From Candidatus Ruthia sp. Cpac_8_S14 (GTDB lineage: Bacteria > Pseudomonadota > Gammaproteobacteria > PS1 > Pseudothioglobaceae), in NCBI GenBank assembly GCA_021730205.1, contig CP072533.1, forward strand, positions 434,001-498,000: a stretch of 64,000 nt of DNA, in the 5' to 3' direction. The number at the start of each line of letters is the position of its first letter. Positions within the stretch are counted from its first letter, which is position 1. The notes under the pieces are model-generated. The model saw only the letters and a program-made list of their open reading frames with translations, was not told the origin of the DNA and searched no databases. Shown one piece after another: positions 57,132-64,000 of the stretch. The translations under genes and the position numbers were made by a program.

Positions 57132-58140
57132 AAAAATTCTCATTATGGCTGGCGGCACTGGCGGGCATATATTTCCTGCACTTGCTATTGTTAATGAACT
57201 TAAAAATCATTCAACTAATATTCAATGGTTGGGTTCAAATACTGGCATGGAAAATGAAATTGTGCCTAAACACAATATCAAACTACACACGGTGAGTAGT
57301 GTTGGCTTGCGTGGTAAAAGTATTGTTAGCCTGATAAAAGCGCCTTTTTTGCTTAGTTATGCAACGTTGCAAGTGATGGGTATTCTTCTAAAGTTTAAAC
57401 CCGATATTGTACTTGGCATGGGTGGCTTTTCCTCTGGCATTGGCGGTTTGGTGGCTTGGATTTTTAGAGTACCACTGGTGATTCATGAACAGAACTCTAT
57501 ACCAGGTACAACCAATAAAATACTCAATAAAATAGCCACCAAAACCTTTCAAGCATTTAATGATGCTTTTATTAAAAATGCCACCACTTCTGGCAACCCT
57601 GTCGCATTCAACCCTGTTAAAAGACAAAATAATAACAATAAATTAAACTTATTAATCATCGGCGGCTCTTTAGGCTCAAAGCCTATTAATGATATCGTCA
57701 CACAACTCAATATTGACATTAATATTTGGCATCAAACAGGAAGACTACATTTTGATATAGTTAAAGCCCAATACAAAAACAATACTACGAAAGTGACTGC
57801 ATTTATTAAAGATATGGCAAATGCCTATGCTTGGGCAGATGTTGTGCTTTGTAGAGCGGGCGCAATGACAGTTTCAGAATTGATGCTATCAGCTATGCCT
57901 AGTATTTTAATTCCACTGCCTCATGCTATTGACAATCATCAATTTTATAATGCCAAAATTTTGGCAAATAATAACGCTGGCATATTGATTGAACAAAAAG
58001 ATTTAACGATTGAACTGTTAGAAAAAACTTTGCTCAATATTAACAAAAATCAAATTAAACAAATGTCTACTAATGCATTCAAACTTGCCAAACCCAATGC
58101 AGCTAAACAGATTGTAGATTATCTACTTACTTTTGATTAA
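57124..58140 (+). CDS. murG: UDP-N-acetylglucosamine-undecaprenyl-pyrophosphoryl-MurNAc-pentapeptide transferase MurG
   Basis: Makes lipid II from lipid I at the inner membrane. I use the ATG at 57124, which puts the G-loop near the start ([20 protein letters not shown], the GGTGGH motif at 10-15). A TTG at 57082 would add 14 unsupported residues. Also seen: [37 protein letters not shown] and [12 protein letters not shown] with [14 protein letters not shown]. 338 residues. Its stop overlaps the end of bioB on the other strand by 14 bases. Confidence 0.95.
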   Translation: MSKKILIMAGGTGGHIFPALAIVNELKNHSTNIQWLGSNTGMENEIVPKHNIKLHTVSSVGLRGKSIVSLIKAPFLLSYATLQVMGILLKFKPDIVLGMGGFSSGIGGLVAWIFRVPLVIHEQNSIPGTTNKILNKIATKTFQAFNDAFIKNATTSGNPVAFNPVKRQNNNNKLNLLIIGGSLGSKPINDIVTQLNIDINIWHQTGRLHFDIVKAQYKNNTTKVTAFIKDMANAYAWADVVLCRAGAMTVSELMLSAMPSILIPLPHAIDNHQFYNAKILANNNAGILIEQKDLTIELLEKTLLNINKNQIKQMSTNAFKLAKPNAAKQIVDYLLTFD

Positions 58141-59071
58141 TCCCCAACTTTGCAAACAAATCTTGATCGCTGTTTATGTTTGGATTGTCGGTGGTGAGTA
58201 ATTGCTCGCCATAAAAGATAGAATTAGTCCCTGAAAAAAAACAAAGAGCTTGCATAGCCTCACTCATCTCAGTACGCCCTGCTGATAAACGCACAACTGA
58301 TTTTGGCATCATGATGCGTGCTACTGCAATAGTGCGTATAAACTCACTTTCTGTTGGTGGCTTAATATTTTCAAATGGCGTGCCCGGAATTGGCACTAAT
58401 AAGTTAAGTGGCACACTGTTTGGATGTGTTTTTAAGTTAGACAGTGACCTAAGCATAGAAGCGCGATCGATCTGATTTTCGCCCAAGCCTAAAATACCAC
58501 CACTACAAACATAAATATCGGCATTTTGTACTGACTCTAAAGTATTCAAGCGATCTTGAAAATTACGTGTAGTAACCACATTTGAGTAGTACTCTTTTGA
58601 GGTGTCAATGTTATGATTATAATAATCTAGACCCGCTTCTTTTAAGGTAAATGCTTGTTTTTGAGTCAACATACCTAAAGTTACGCACGTTTCCATGCCC
58701 ATGGCTTTCACACCTTGAATCATTGGAATAACCTTGTCTAAACTCTTATCGGTGGGATTTCGCCATGCAGCGCCCATACAAAACCGCGTTGCACCCTTGT
58801 CTTGTGCTTCTTTGGCTTGTTGAAGTACCAAATCAACCTCCATTAATTTTTCACGTTCAAGAGCTGTGTCGTATTTAGAGCTTTGTGAGCAATATGAACA
58901 ATCTTCAGGACAAGCGCCAGTTTTGATATTTAATAATGAGCTAACTTGAACCTGATTGGGATCAAAGTTCTGTCTATGAATACTGTGTGCTTTGAATAGC
59001 AAATCATTAAAAGGCAATGTAAATAATGCCTCAACTTCTTTTAGAGTCCAATCGTTTCTTAATTCTGCCAT
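58127..59071 (-). CDS. bioB: Biotin synthase
   Basis: Radical-SAM enzyme inserting sulfur into dethiobiotin. 314 residues: [4Fe-4S] ligands Cys54, Cys58, Cys61 ([10 protein letters not shown]), then [12 protein letters not shown] (about 95-106), [12 protein letters not shown] (about 151-162), SGGILGLGE and the Arg-containing [10 protein letters not shown] that binds the 2Fe-2S cluster. It stands apart from other bio genes and overlaps the murG tail. Confidence 0.95.
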   Translation of the reverse strand: MAELRNDWTLKEVEALFTLPFNDLLFKAHSIHRQNFDPNQVQVSSLLNIKTGACPEDCSYCSQSSKYDTALEREKLMEVDLVLQQAKEAQDKGATRFCMGAAWRNPTDKSLDKVIPMIQGVKAMGMETCVTLGMLTQKQAFTLKEAGLDYYNHNIDTSKEYYSNVVTTRNFQDRLNTLESVQNADIYVCSGGILGLGENQIDRASMLRSLSNLKTHPNSVPLNLLVPIPGTPFENIKPPTESEFIRTIAVARIMMPKSVVRLSAGRTEMSEAMQALCFFSGTNSIFYGEQLLTTDNPNINSDQDLFAKLGINQK

Positions 59072-59122
59072 AATGGGTTAATGTAAATTTGTTGTTGATA
59101 TTTTACCGTCTTATATAATAAA

Positions 59123-59148
59123 AAAAGTCGTGCAATTACACGACTTTT
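59123..59148. terminator. Terminator between bioB and glnA
   Basis: AAAAGTCGTG-CAATTA-CACGACTTTT: ten paired bases with a 6-base loop, A run before and T run after. It lies 18 bases beyond the glnA stop codon (on the minus strand) and so mainly serves glnA. Confidence 0.85.
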
Positions 59149-59165
59149 ATCGTTTTTATTAAATA

Positions 59166-60581
59166 TTACACACTGTAATACATATCAAACTCTACTGGAT
59201 GAGGAGAAGCACGTAGTGCGGTCACTTCTGTCATTTTTAATTCAATGAACGAATCAATCACATTATCAGTGAACACATCGCCTTGCTTTAAAAACTCACG
59301 GTCTTTATTCAGCGCCTCTAGTGCTTGATCTAACGAACCACAAACTTTAGGAATGGTCGATTTTTCTTTTTCTGTTAATTCATACAAGTCTTCATCATCT
59401 GGCTTTCCTGGGTCAATTTTGTTCTTAATACCATCAAGGCCTGCCATTAACATTGCTGCAAATGCAAGATATGGATTGGCTGTTGCATCTGGGAAACGCA
59501 CTTCAATACGACGACCTTTTGGATTAGACACAAAAGGAATGCGAATAGCAGCAGAACGATTTTTGGCTGAATACGCCAGCATTTCTGGCGCTTCAAAGCC
59601 TGGTACTAAACGCTTATACGAGTTAGTAGAAGCATTGGTAAAGGCATTAAGCGCTTGAGCGTGCTTGATGATACCACCAATATAATGCAGTGCTATTTCA
59701 CTTAGATTGCTATATTTGTCACCATTAAATAAGTTTTCACCGTCTTTAGAAATTGACTGATGAACATGCATACCGTTGCCATTATCAACCGCAATTGGCT
59801 TAGGCATAAACGTTGCTGTTTTGCCATAAGCATGCGCCACATTATGCACACAATATTTTAAGATTTGAGTCTCATCAGCTTTTTTCACTAACGTGTTAAA
59901 TAATGCACCAATTTCACACTGTCCAGCAGTACCAACTTCGTGGTGATGAACTTCGGTAGTAACGCCCATTTCTTTGATTGCTAAGCACATTTGCGAGCGT
60001 AAATCATGTAATGAATCTACTGGAGGAACTGGAAAATAACCACCTTTAATTCTAGGACGATGTCCTTTATTGCCGCCTTTAAAATCAGAACCTGACTCCC
60101 AATCTGCTTCCTCAGAGTGAATTTCATAAAATGCCTTGCCCAAACCGAAGCCTGTATCCCACTTAACACTGTCAAAAACAAAAAATTCTGGTTCGTTACC
60201 AAAATATGCAGTATCACCAATGCCAGTTTCATTTAAATAGGCTTCGGCTCTTTTTGCAATAGAACGAGGATCTTTTTCATAGCCCTCCATATCGTTTGAC
60301 TCGATAATATCACAAGTGATATTAAGCGTAGATTCTTCAGTAAATGGGTCTATTACCACTGTTGTTGTGTCTGGCATCATAATCATGTCAGATTCATTAA
60401 TAGGCTTCCAACCAGCAATTGATGAGCCATCAAACATCTGACCCTTTTCTAATTTTTCGGCATCAACAGCGTGTACTGGAACGCTCACATGGTGTTCTTT
60501 ACCAATGGTATCAGTAAAACGAAAATCAATGAATTTCACTTCATTGTCTTCAATCATTTTCATTACATTTTTAGCAGACAT
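59166..60581 (-). CDS. glnA: Glutamine synthetase type I
   Basis: Assimilates ammonia into glutamine. 471 residues. Motifs: [17 protein letters not shown] (about 51-67), [28 protein letters not shown]-type block ([17 protein letters not shown], about 206-222), [11 protein letters not shown] (about 264-274), and [29 protein letters not shown] tyrosine in [11 protein letters not shown] (about 396-406) is the adenylylation candidate. A clear AAGGAG lies upstream of the ATG. Confidence 0.97.
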   Translation of the reverse strand: MSAKNVMKMIEDNEVKFIDFRFTDTIGKEHHVSVPVHAVDAEKLEKGQMFDGSSIAGWKPINESDMIMMPDTTTVVIDPFTEESTLNITCDIIESNDMEGYEKDPRSIAKRAEAYLNETGIGDTAYFGNEPEFFVFDSVKWDTGFGLGKAFYEIHSEEADWESGSDFKGGNKGHRPRIKGGYFPVPPVDSLHDLRSQMCLAIKEMGVTTEVHHHEVGTAGQCEIGALFNTLVKKADETQILKYCVHNVAHAYGKTATFMPKPIAVDNGNGMHVHQSISKDGENLFNGDKYSNLSEIALHYIGGIIKHAQALNAFTNASTNSYKRLVPGFEAPEMLAYSAKNRSAAIRIPFVSNPKGRRIEVRFPDATANPYLAFAAMLMAGLDGIKNKIDPGKPDDEDLYELTEKEKSTIPKVCGSLDQALEALNKDREFLKQGDVFTDNVIDSFIELKMTEVTALRASPHPVEFDMYYSV

Positions 60582-60696
60582 ACTTTCTCCTTTTTTGACT
60601 ATTTATATTTTGCTGACAGTCTTTGTCAAAATAGCCTGCGCCGTTGCAAGCATTGTTCTTAGCTTGTTTCATTTCTTATAGAAACAGCGAACAATT

Positions 60697-60921
60697 CTAC
60701 CCTATTTTCTCTACAAGTAGAATAATCTCATCAGTTTTTTCATTAATCGAAATCACTCTATGCCCGTGTACTTTACACCAAGCAGGTATGTCATGTAATA
60801 CACCAGAATCGGTGGCAAGCATTTCAATAGTGTCACTAATTTTAATTTTTTCAATCATCTCACCTAAGCGAATCACTGGCATAGGGCACAACAAGCGCTT
60901 AACATCAAGATTATGTTTCAC
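60697..60921 (-). CDS. TusA/SirA-family sulfur-carrier-like protein
   Basis: 74 residues with the CPMPVIRLGE motif (Cys12 as persulfide-carrying residue) and the C-terminal AWCKVHGHRVI. TusA-type proteins hand sulfane sulfur to tRNA thiolation or, in sulfur oxidisers, to the Dsr/Hdr pathway. It ends the hemF gene cluster with a 1-base gap to hemF, not next to dsr genes, so the partner cannot be told from here. Confidence 0.88.
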   Translation of the reverse strand: MKHNLDVKRLLCPMPVIRLGEMIEKIKISDTIEMLATDSGVLHDIPAWCKVHGHRVISINEKTDEIILLVEKIG

Positions 60922-60922
60922 T

Positions 60923-61843
60923 CTATTCGCCCTCTTGAGGGGCGTTAATCCAATCTTGGGGTTGAATAAAACGTGTATATAGCCTTGCTTCTTCGCTACC
61001 TAACTCTGGTTCATATCTATATTCCCAACGCACCAATGGTGGTAATGACATCAGAATTGACTCGCTACAGCCATCTGTTTGCAAACCAAACAAAGTGCCA
61101 CGGTCATAAACTAAATTAAATTCAACATAACGTCCTCGACGATAAAGCTGAAATTGCCTTTCATGGTCTGTATAAGGCGTATCTTTTCTACGTTCAACAA
61201 TGGGACGATAAACTTTAATATAGCCATCACCTACACTTTTCATAAAAGCAAAGCACTCATCAAAACCACCTTCATTAAGATCATCAAAAAACAAACCGCC
61301 GATACCACGTTGTTCGCCTCTATGCTTTAAATAAAAGTAATCATCACACCATTTTTTGTATTTTGGATAGACATCTTCACCAAATGAATCGCATACTTGT
61401 TTAGCTGACTGATGCCAAAAGATTGCGTCTTCATCAAAACCATAATACGGCGTTAAATCAAAACCACCACCAAACCACCAAATAGAGGCTTCACCTTCTT
61501 TTTCAGCGATAAAAAACCGAACATTAGCGTGTGAAGTGGGCACATAGGGATTGTGTGGATGAACCACTAATGACACGCCTAAAGCGGTAAAACGTCGCCC
61601 TGCTAACTCTGGTCTTAATGCGGTGGCTGAGGCTGGCATGTCATCGCCACAAACGATTGAAAAATTAACACCTGCTTGTTCAAATACAGCGCCATTACTT
61701 AGCACTCGGGTTAATCCATTACCTGCATTATTTGGCTTTTCCCAAACATCTTTAATAAATTCGGCCTTACCATCTAATTGTTCAAGTTGTTCACAAATAT
61801 CGGCCTGCAACATTAATAAATATTTTTTAATTTGTTCAATCAT
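60923..61843 (-). CDS. hemF: Oxygen-dependent coproporphyrinogen III oxidase
   Basis: Heme synthesis: decarboxylates coproporphyrinogen III using O2. 306 residues, full length. Motifs: [17 protein letters not shown] (about 57-73), [21 protein letters not shown] (about 89-109; His residues of the active site), [31 protein letters not shown] and [20 protein letters not shown]. It overlaps tsaC by 4 bases. Confidence 0.96.
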   Translation of the reverse strand: MIEQIKKYLLMLQADICEQLEQLDGKAEFIKDVWEKPNNAGNGLTRVLSNGAVFEQAGVNFSIVCGDDMPASATALRPELAGRRFTALGVSLVVHPHNPYVPTSHANVRFFIAEKEGEASIWWFGGGFDLTPYYGFDEDAIFWHQSAKQVCDSFGEDVYPKYKKWCDDYFYLKHRGEQRGIGGLFFDDLNEGGFDECFAFMKSVGDGYIKVYRPIVERRKDTPYTDHERQFQLYRRGRYVEFNLVYDRGTLFGLQTDGCSESILMSLPPLVRWEYRYEPELGSEEARLYTRFIQPQDWINAPQEGE

Positions 61844-62376
61844 CTAATTTTCTCTCCAGTTTGCAGATTAATAATTTTTGATGCTTGGGTATTATAAGTT
61901 TTTGGCGGGATAATAAAATCTAATTTTTTACCAAAAACATTTTTTAAATTCAACATACTTGTTGCACTGCGCTTGCTTGTAATATTGGCACTACTTGAAA
62001 CCAGAGCGCTATTGGTAGCTACACACAAATTAGTAATGAGTTGATTATTGCTCAATCTAAGTGCAATGGTATCAAAGCCACCTGTTAATAATTTAGAAGC
62101 ATGCTCATTCGCCTTGAGTAAATAAGTAGTTGGCTGAGCATCAATTATTACATCAATCAACAAAGAAGCATCTTCAACATAGTCAATAAAATAACGCACA
62201 TCACTGGCTAGTAGTATCAGGCCTTTAGCACTTGAGCGGCATTTAAGTTGTAGAATTTTAGTCATAGAAAGCTCAAATTTTGGTAAGCAAGTCAACCCCT
62301 GAATAGTGTCAGTAGGGTTACTAATCACACCACCTGTTTTTAAACAAGATGCTGCAAGCCTAGTCTGAAAATTCAT
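61840..62376 (-). CDS. tsaC: Threonylcarbamoyl-AMP synthase TsaC
   Basis: YrdC-domain protein that makes threonylcarbamoyl-AMP for the universal tRNA t6A modification. 178 residues: [20 protein letters not shown] (about 15-34; usual form GGVIAYPTEAVWGLGCDP), [14 protein letters not shown] (about 45-58; usual K.R...KG.IL), [16 protein letters not shown] and [15 protein letters not shown]. Overlaps both neighbours by 4 bases (xerD and hemF). Confidence 0.9.
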   Translation of the reverse strand: MNFQTRLAASCLKTGGVISNPTDTIQGLTCLPKFELSMTKILQLKCRSSAKGLILLASDVRYFIDYVEDASLLIDVIIDAQPTTYLLKANEHASKLLTGGFDTIALRLSNNQLITNLCVATNSALVSSSANITSKRSATSMLNLKNVFGKKLDFIIPPKTYNTQASKIINLQTGEKIR

Positions 62377-63269
62377 GATTTCTTAGCTCTTGGGTGGCAC
62401 TGATCATACACTTTGGACAATTCTAAAAAATCAAGATGGATATAAACTTGGGTAGATTTAATACTAGAATGTCCTAAAAATTCTTGAGTAGAGCGTAAAT
62501 CATGACTGGATTGTAAAAAGTGAGTGGCCGCTGCATGACGCAACATATGCGGATACACATTAACTTTAATACCAGCCTCTAGTGCACGTTTTTTGACCAT
62601 ATTTTGCACAGCCCTTACACTTACTCTTTGTTGCTTTCTATTCACAAATAACACATGATTTGAGTGATCAAATAAACAACGACTAATGGCTTGCTGTGCT
62701 GTCTTACCAACTGGTGTATATCTGACTTTAGCGCCTTTTCCAACCACGCGCAAAAATCCTTGATTTAAATCCACGTCATTAACATTTAAAGCAACCAATT
62801 CAGACACTCTAAGACCACAAGAGTACATCACTTCAATCATTGCCACATCTCTTAATTCAAGCCAAGTGTTTGATCTAGGCTTGAGCATAAGTAGTATGTT
62901 GTCGTAATTAAGTATATTAGGTAAGTTTTGATCAATTTTTGGGCTTTGTAAATGAATGGCGCAATTATTGCTCAATTGTTCATGATTAACAAGATAGGCT
63001 AAAAATCCACGAATTGAAGATAAATTCCTACGGATAGTGCGAGCACTAATGTCTTGATGACGCATCTCCATTACAAATAAATTAAGATGCTCACTGGTAA
63101 GATTTGACCATTGGCTAAGACTTTTCTTATGGGTGAATACTAACAACTTCTTAAGGTCGCGATTATAAGCCTGTTGCGTGTTAATAGCGTAATGACGTTC
63201 AACTTTCAAATACTGAATAAAATTAGTAATTTGTTTATGCAAAATAACCCTTGTTTTTTTGTAATTCAC
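62373..63269 (-). CDS. xerD: Tyrosine recombinase XerD
   Basis: Site-specific recombinase that resolves chromosome dimers. 298 residues: SAM-like N-terminal domain (about 12-95), catalytic domain (about 115-290) with Arg in SCGLRVSEL, Lys in VVGKGAKVR, His-x-x-Arg in HMLRHAAATHFL, His in LGHSSI and the nucleophile Tyr in TQVYIHLD. All six active-site residues are present. First gene of the xerD-tsaC-hemF-tusA-like cluster, divergent from htpG. Confidence 0.92.
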   Translation of the reverse strand: MNYKKTRVILHKQITNFIQYLKVERHYAINTQQAYNRDLKKLLVFTHKKSLSQWSNLTSEHLNLFVMEMRHQDISARTIRRNLSSIRGFLAYLVNHEQLSNNCAIHLQSPKIDQNLPNILNYDNILLMLKPRSNTWLELRDVAMIEVMYSCGLRVSELVALNVNDVDLNQGFLRVVGKGAKVRYTPVGKTAQQAISRCLFDHSNHVLFVNRKQQRVSVRAVQNMVKKRALEAGIKVNVYPHMLRHAAATHFLQSSHDLRSTQEFLGHSSIKSTQVYIHLDFLELSKVYDQCHPRAKKS

Positions 63270-63309
63270 CCATATTGATATATTTTACGTACAAAATAGG
63301 AATAAAAAA

Positions 63310-64000
63310 ATGGCAGAAAAACAAACGCACACCTTTCAAACGGAAGTCTCGCAACTATTAGATTTGATGATTCACTCTTTGTACTCAAACAAAGAGATTT
63401 TCTTGCGTGAATTGGTTTCTAACGCCTCCGATGCGGTTGATAAATTAAAATTCAAATCTTTATCAGATGATACTTTGATTGAGGATAAAGAAGAATTACA
63501 AATTCACATTGATGTGAATAAAGATGCCAGCACAATTACCATTACTGACAATGGTATAGGCATGACCGAAGCAGAAGTCAATAAGAACATCGGTACCATT
63601 GCTAATTCTGGTACTAAGAAATTCTTAAAAAGCTTAGATGAAAAACAAGCACAAGACTCTAACTTAATTGGCCAATTTGGTGTGGGATTTTATTCTAGCT
63701 TTATTATTGCTGATAAAGTTGAATTAATTACCAGAAAAGCTGGTAGCAAAGGTAAAAAAGGCACAAAATGGACCTCTACTGGCAAGGGGAAATACTCAAT
63801 AGAAAATATTGATTGTCTCAATTTTGGCACTACAGTAACCTTGCACATCAAAAAAGATGAAAAAGAATTTTTAGACGATTATCGCTTGCGTGGTATTGTC
63901 TCAAAATACTCAGATCACATTACCGTGCCAATTATGATGATTAAGGCTAGTGAAGATGGCAAGGACATTGAATATGAGCGCATTAATAAAGCCAATGCTT
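63310..64000 (+). CDS. htpG: Chaperone HtpG (Hsp90), N-terminal part
   Basis: ATP-dependent chaperone. The first 230 codons are visible and open. The N-terminal ATPase domain motifs are clear: NKEIFLRELVSNASDA (about 23-38), ITITDNGIGMTEAE (about 76-89) and LIGQFGVGFYSSFIIADKV (about 119-137). The gene continues past the window end. Divergent from xerD over 40 bases. Confidence 0.96.
   Translation, partial: MAEKQTHTFQTEVSQLLDLMIHSLYSNKEIFLRELVSNASDAVDKLKFKSLSDDTLIEDKEELQIHIDVNKDASTITITDNGIGMTEAEVNKNIGTIANSGTKKFLKSLDEKQAQDSNLIGQFGVGFYSSFIIADKVELITRKAGSKGKKGTKWTSTGKGKYSIENIDCLNFGTTVTLHIKKDEKEFLDDYRLRGIVSKYSDHITVPIMMIKASEDGKDIEYERINKANA

Noticed and set aside
60582-60660. Sigma-54/NtrC promoter upstream of glnA
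   Set aside because: No convincing TGGCAC-N5-TTGCA pair; only an isolated TTGCA-like stretch.

Overview
The window is AT-rich, with densely packed housekeeping genes separated by long stretches of decayed genes. It contains dsr-independent sulfur features (a TusA-like carrier and sulfur-globule-type proteins) and typical gammaproteobacterial gene pairs: surA-lptD, hflK-hflC-purA-rnr, tolB-pal-cpoB, nusB-ribH-ribBA-ribE and ftsW-murG. This combination fits a genome-reduced thiotrophic gammaproteobacterium of the SUP05 / vesicomyid-clam symbiont type (Ruthia/Vesicomyosocius-like). That placement is an inference from gene content and protein flavour; no 16S gene is present. I found no tRNA, rRNA, CRISPR array or intact insertion sequence.

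Layout. 0-1.3 kb: lipoate genes lipA-lipB-ybeD (minus). 1.3-4.1 kb: a decayed plus-strand island (MoxR-type ATPase, NnrS, hemerythrin, VWA-metallopeptidase-like protein). 4.1-8.1 kb: the glyoxylate-shunt region, with intact aceA and decayed aceK, glcB, rraA and an IclR-type regulator. 8.1-12.0 kb: rlmB, surA, lptD (minus). 12.1-18.6 kb: hflK-hflC-hisZ-purA-rnr, a tight plus-strand operon. 18.6-24.5 kb: a decayed stretch, ilvD, a short N-acetylglutamate-synthase-like protein, RNase T, remnants of pxpA/pxpC, a dimeric dUTPase, and remnants of selD-mnmH. 24.5-28.4 kb: the class Ia ribonucleotide reductase operon nrdA-nrdB-ferredoxin, with two NrdR-type boxes upstream. 28.5-32.9 kb: ferrochelatase surrounded by remnants (fadD, thioredoxin-like, an amino-acid ABC transporter, a Sel1 protein). 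33.0-36.1 kb: an NAD synthetase with an N-terminal HTH domain, and marC. 36.1-38.0 kb: remnants. 38.0-44.3 kb: chorismate-binding enzyme, cpoB-pal-tolB, iscX, spoT (minus). 44.3-47.3 kb: bamD, an MFS transporter, ssb, a HIT protein. 47.4-48.5 kb: sulfur-globule-like Asn/Gly/Tyr proteins. 48.6-50.6 kb: a collapsed metH/grxD locus and a nucleotidyltransferase-HEPN remnant. 50.6-53.2 kb: the riboflavin operon with nusB. 53.2-55.8 kb: a yihY remnant and an ABC-F ATPase. 56-63.3 kb: ftsW-murG, bioB, glnA, tusA-like, hemF, tsaC, xerD. 63.3 kb to the end: htpG (partial).

Biology. What is retained is biosynthesis (lipoate, histidine, purine, branched-chain amino acids, riboflavin, biotin, heme, NAD, folate or tryptophan precursor, glutamine), envelope assembly and information processing. 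What is lost is environmental response and salvage: nitric-oxide response, amino-acid uptake, fatty-acid activation, 5-oxoproline use, selenouridine modification of tRNA, and cobalamin-dependent methionine synthesis. Remnants can be read at several stages, from single frameshifts to chimeric reading frames left by deletions.

The most interesting items are the HTH-NAD synthetase fusion, the sulfur-globule-like gene cluster, the survival of isocitrate lyase while its partners decayed, the paired NrdR-type boxes, two decayed copies of a nucleotidyltransferase-HEPN protein, and the metH/grxD chimera. All functional calls come from reading motifs by eye; no database search was run.
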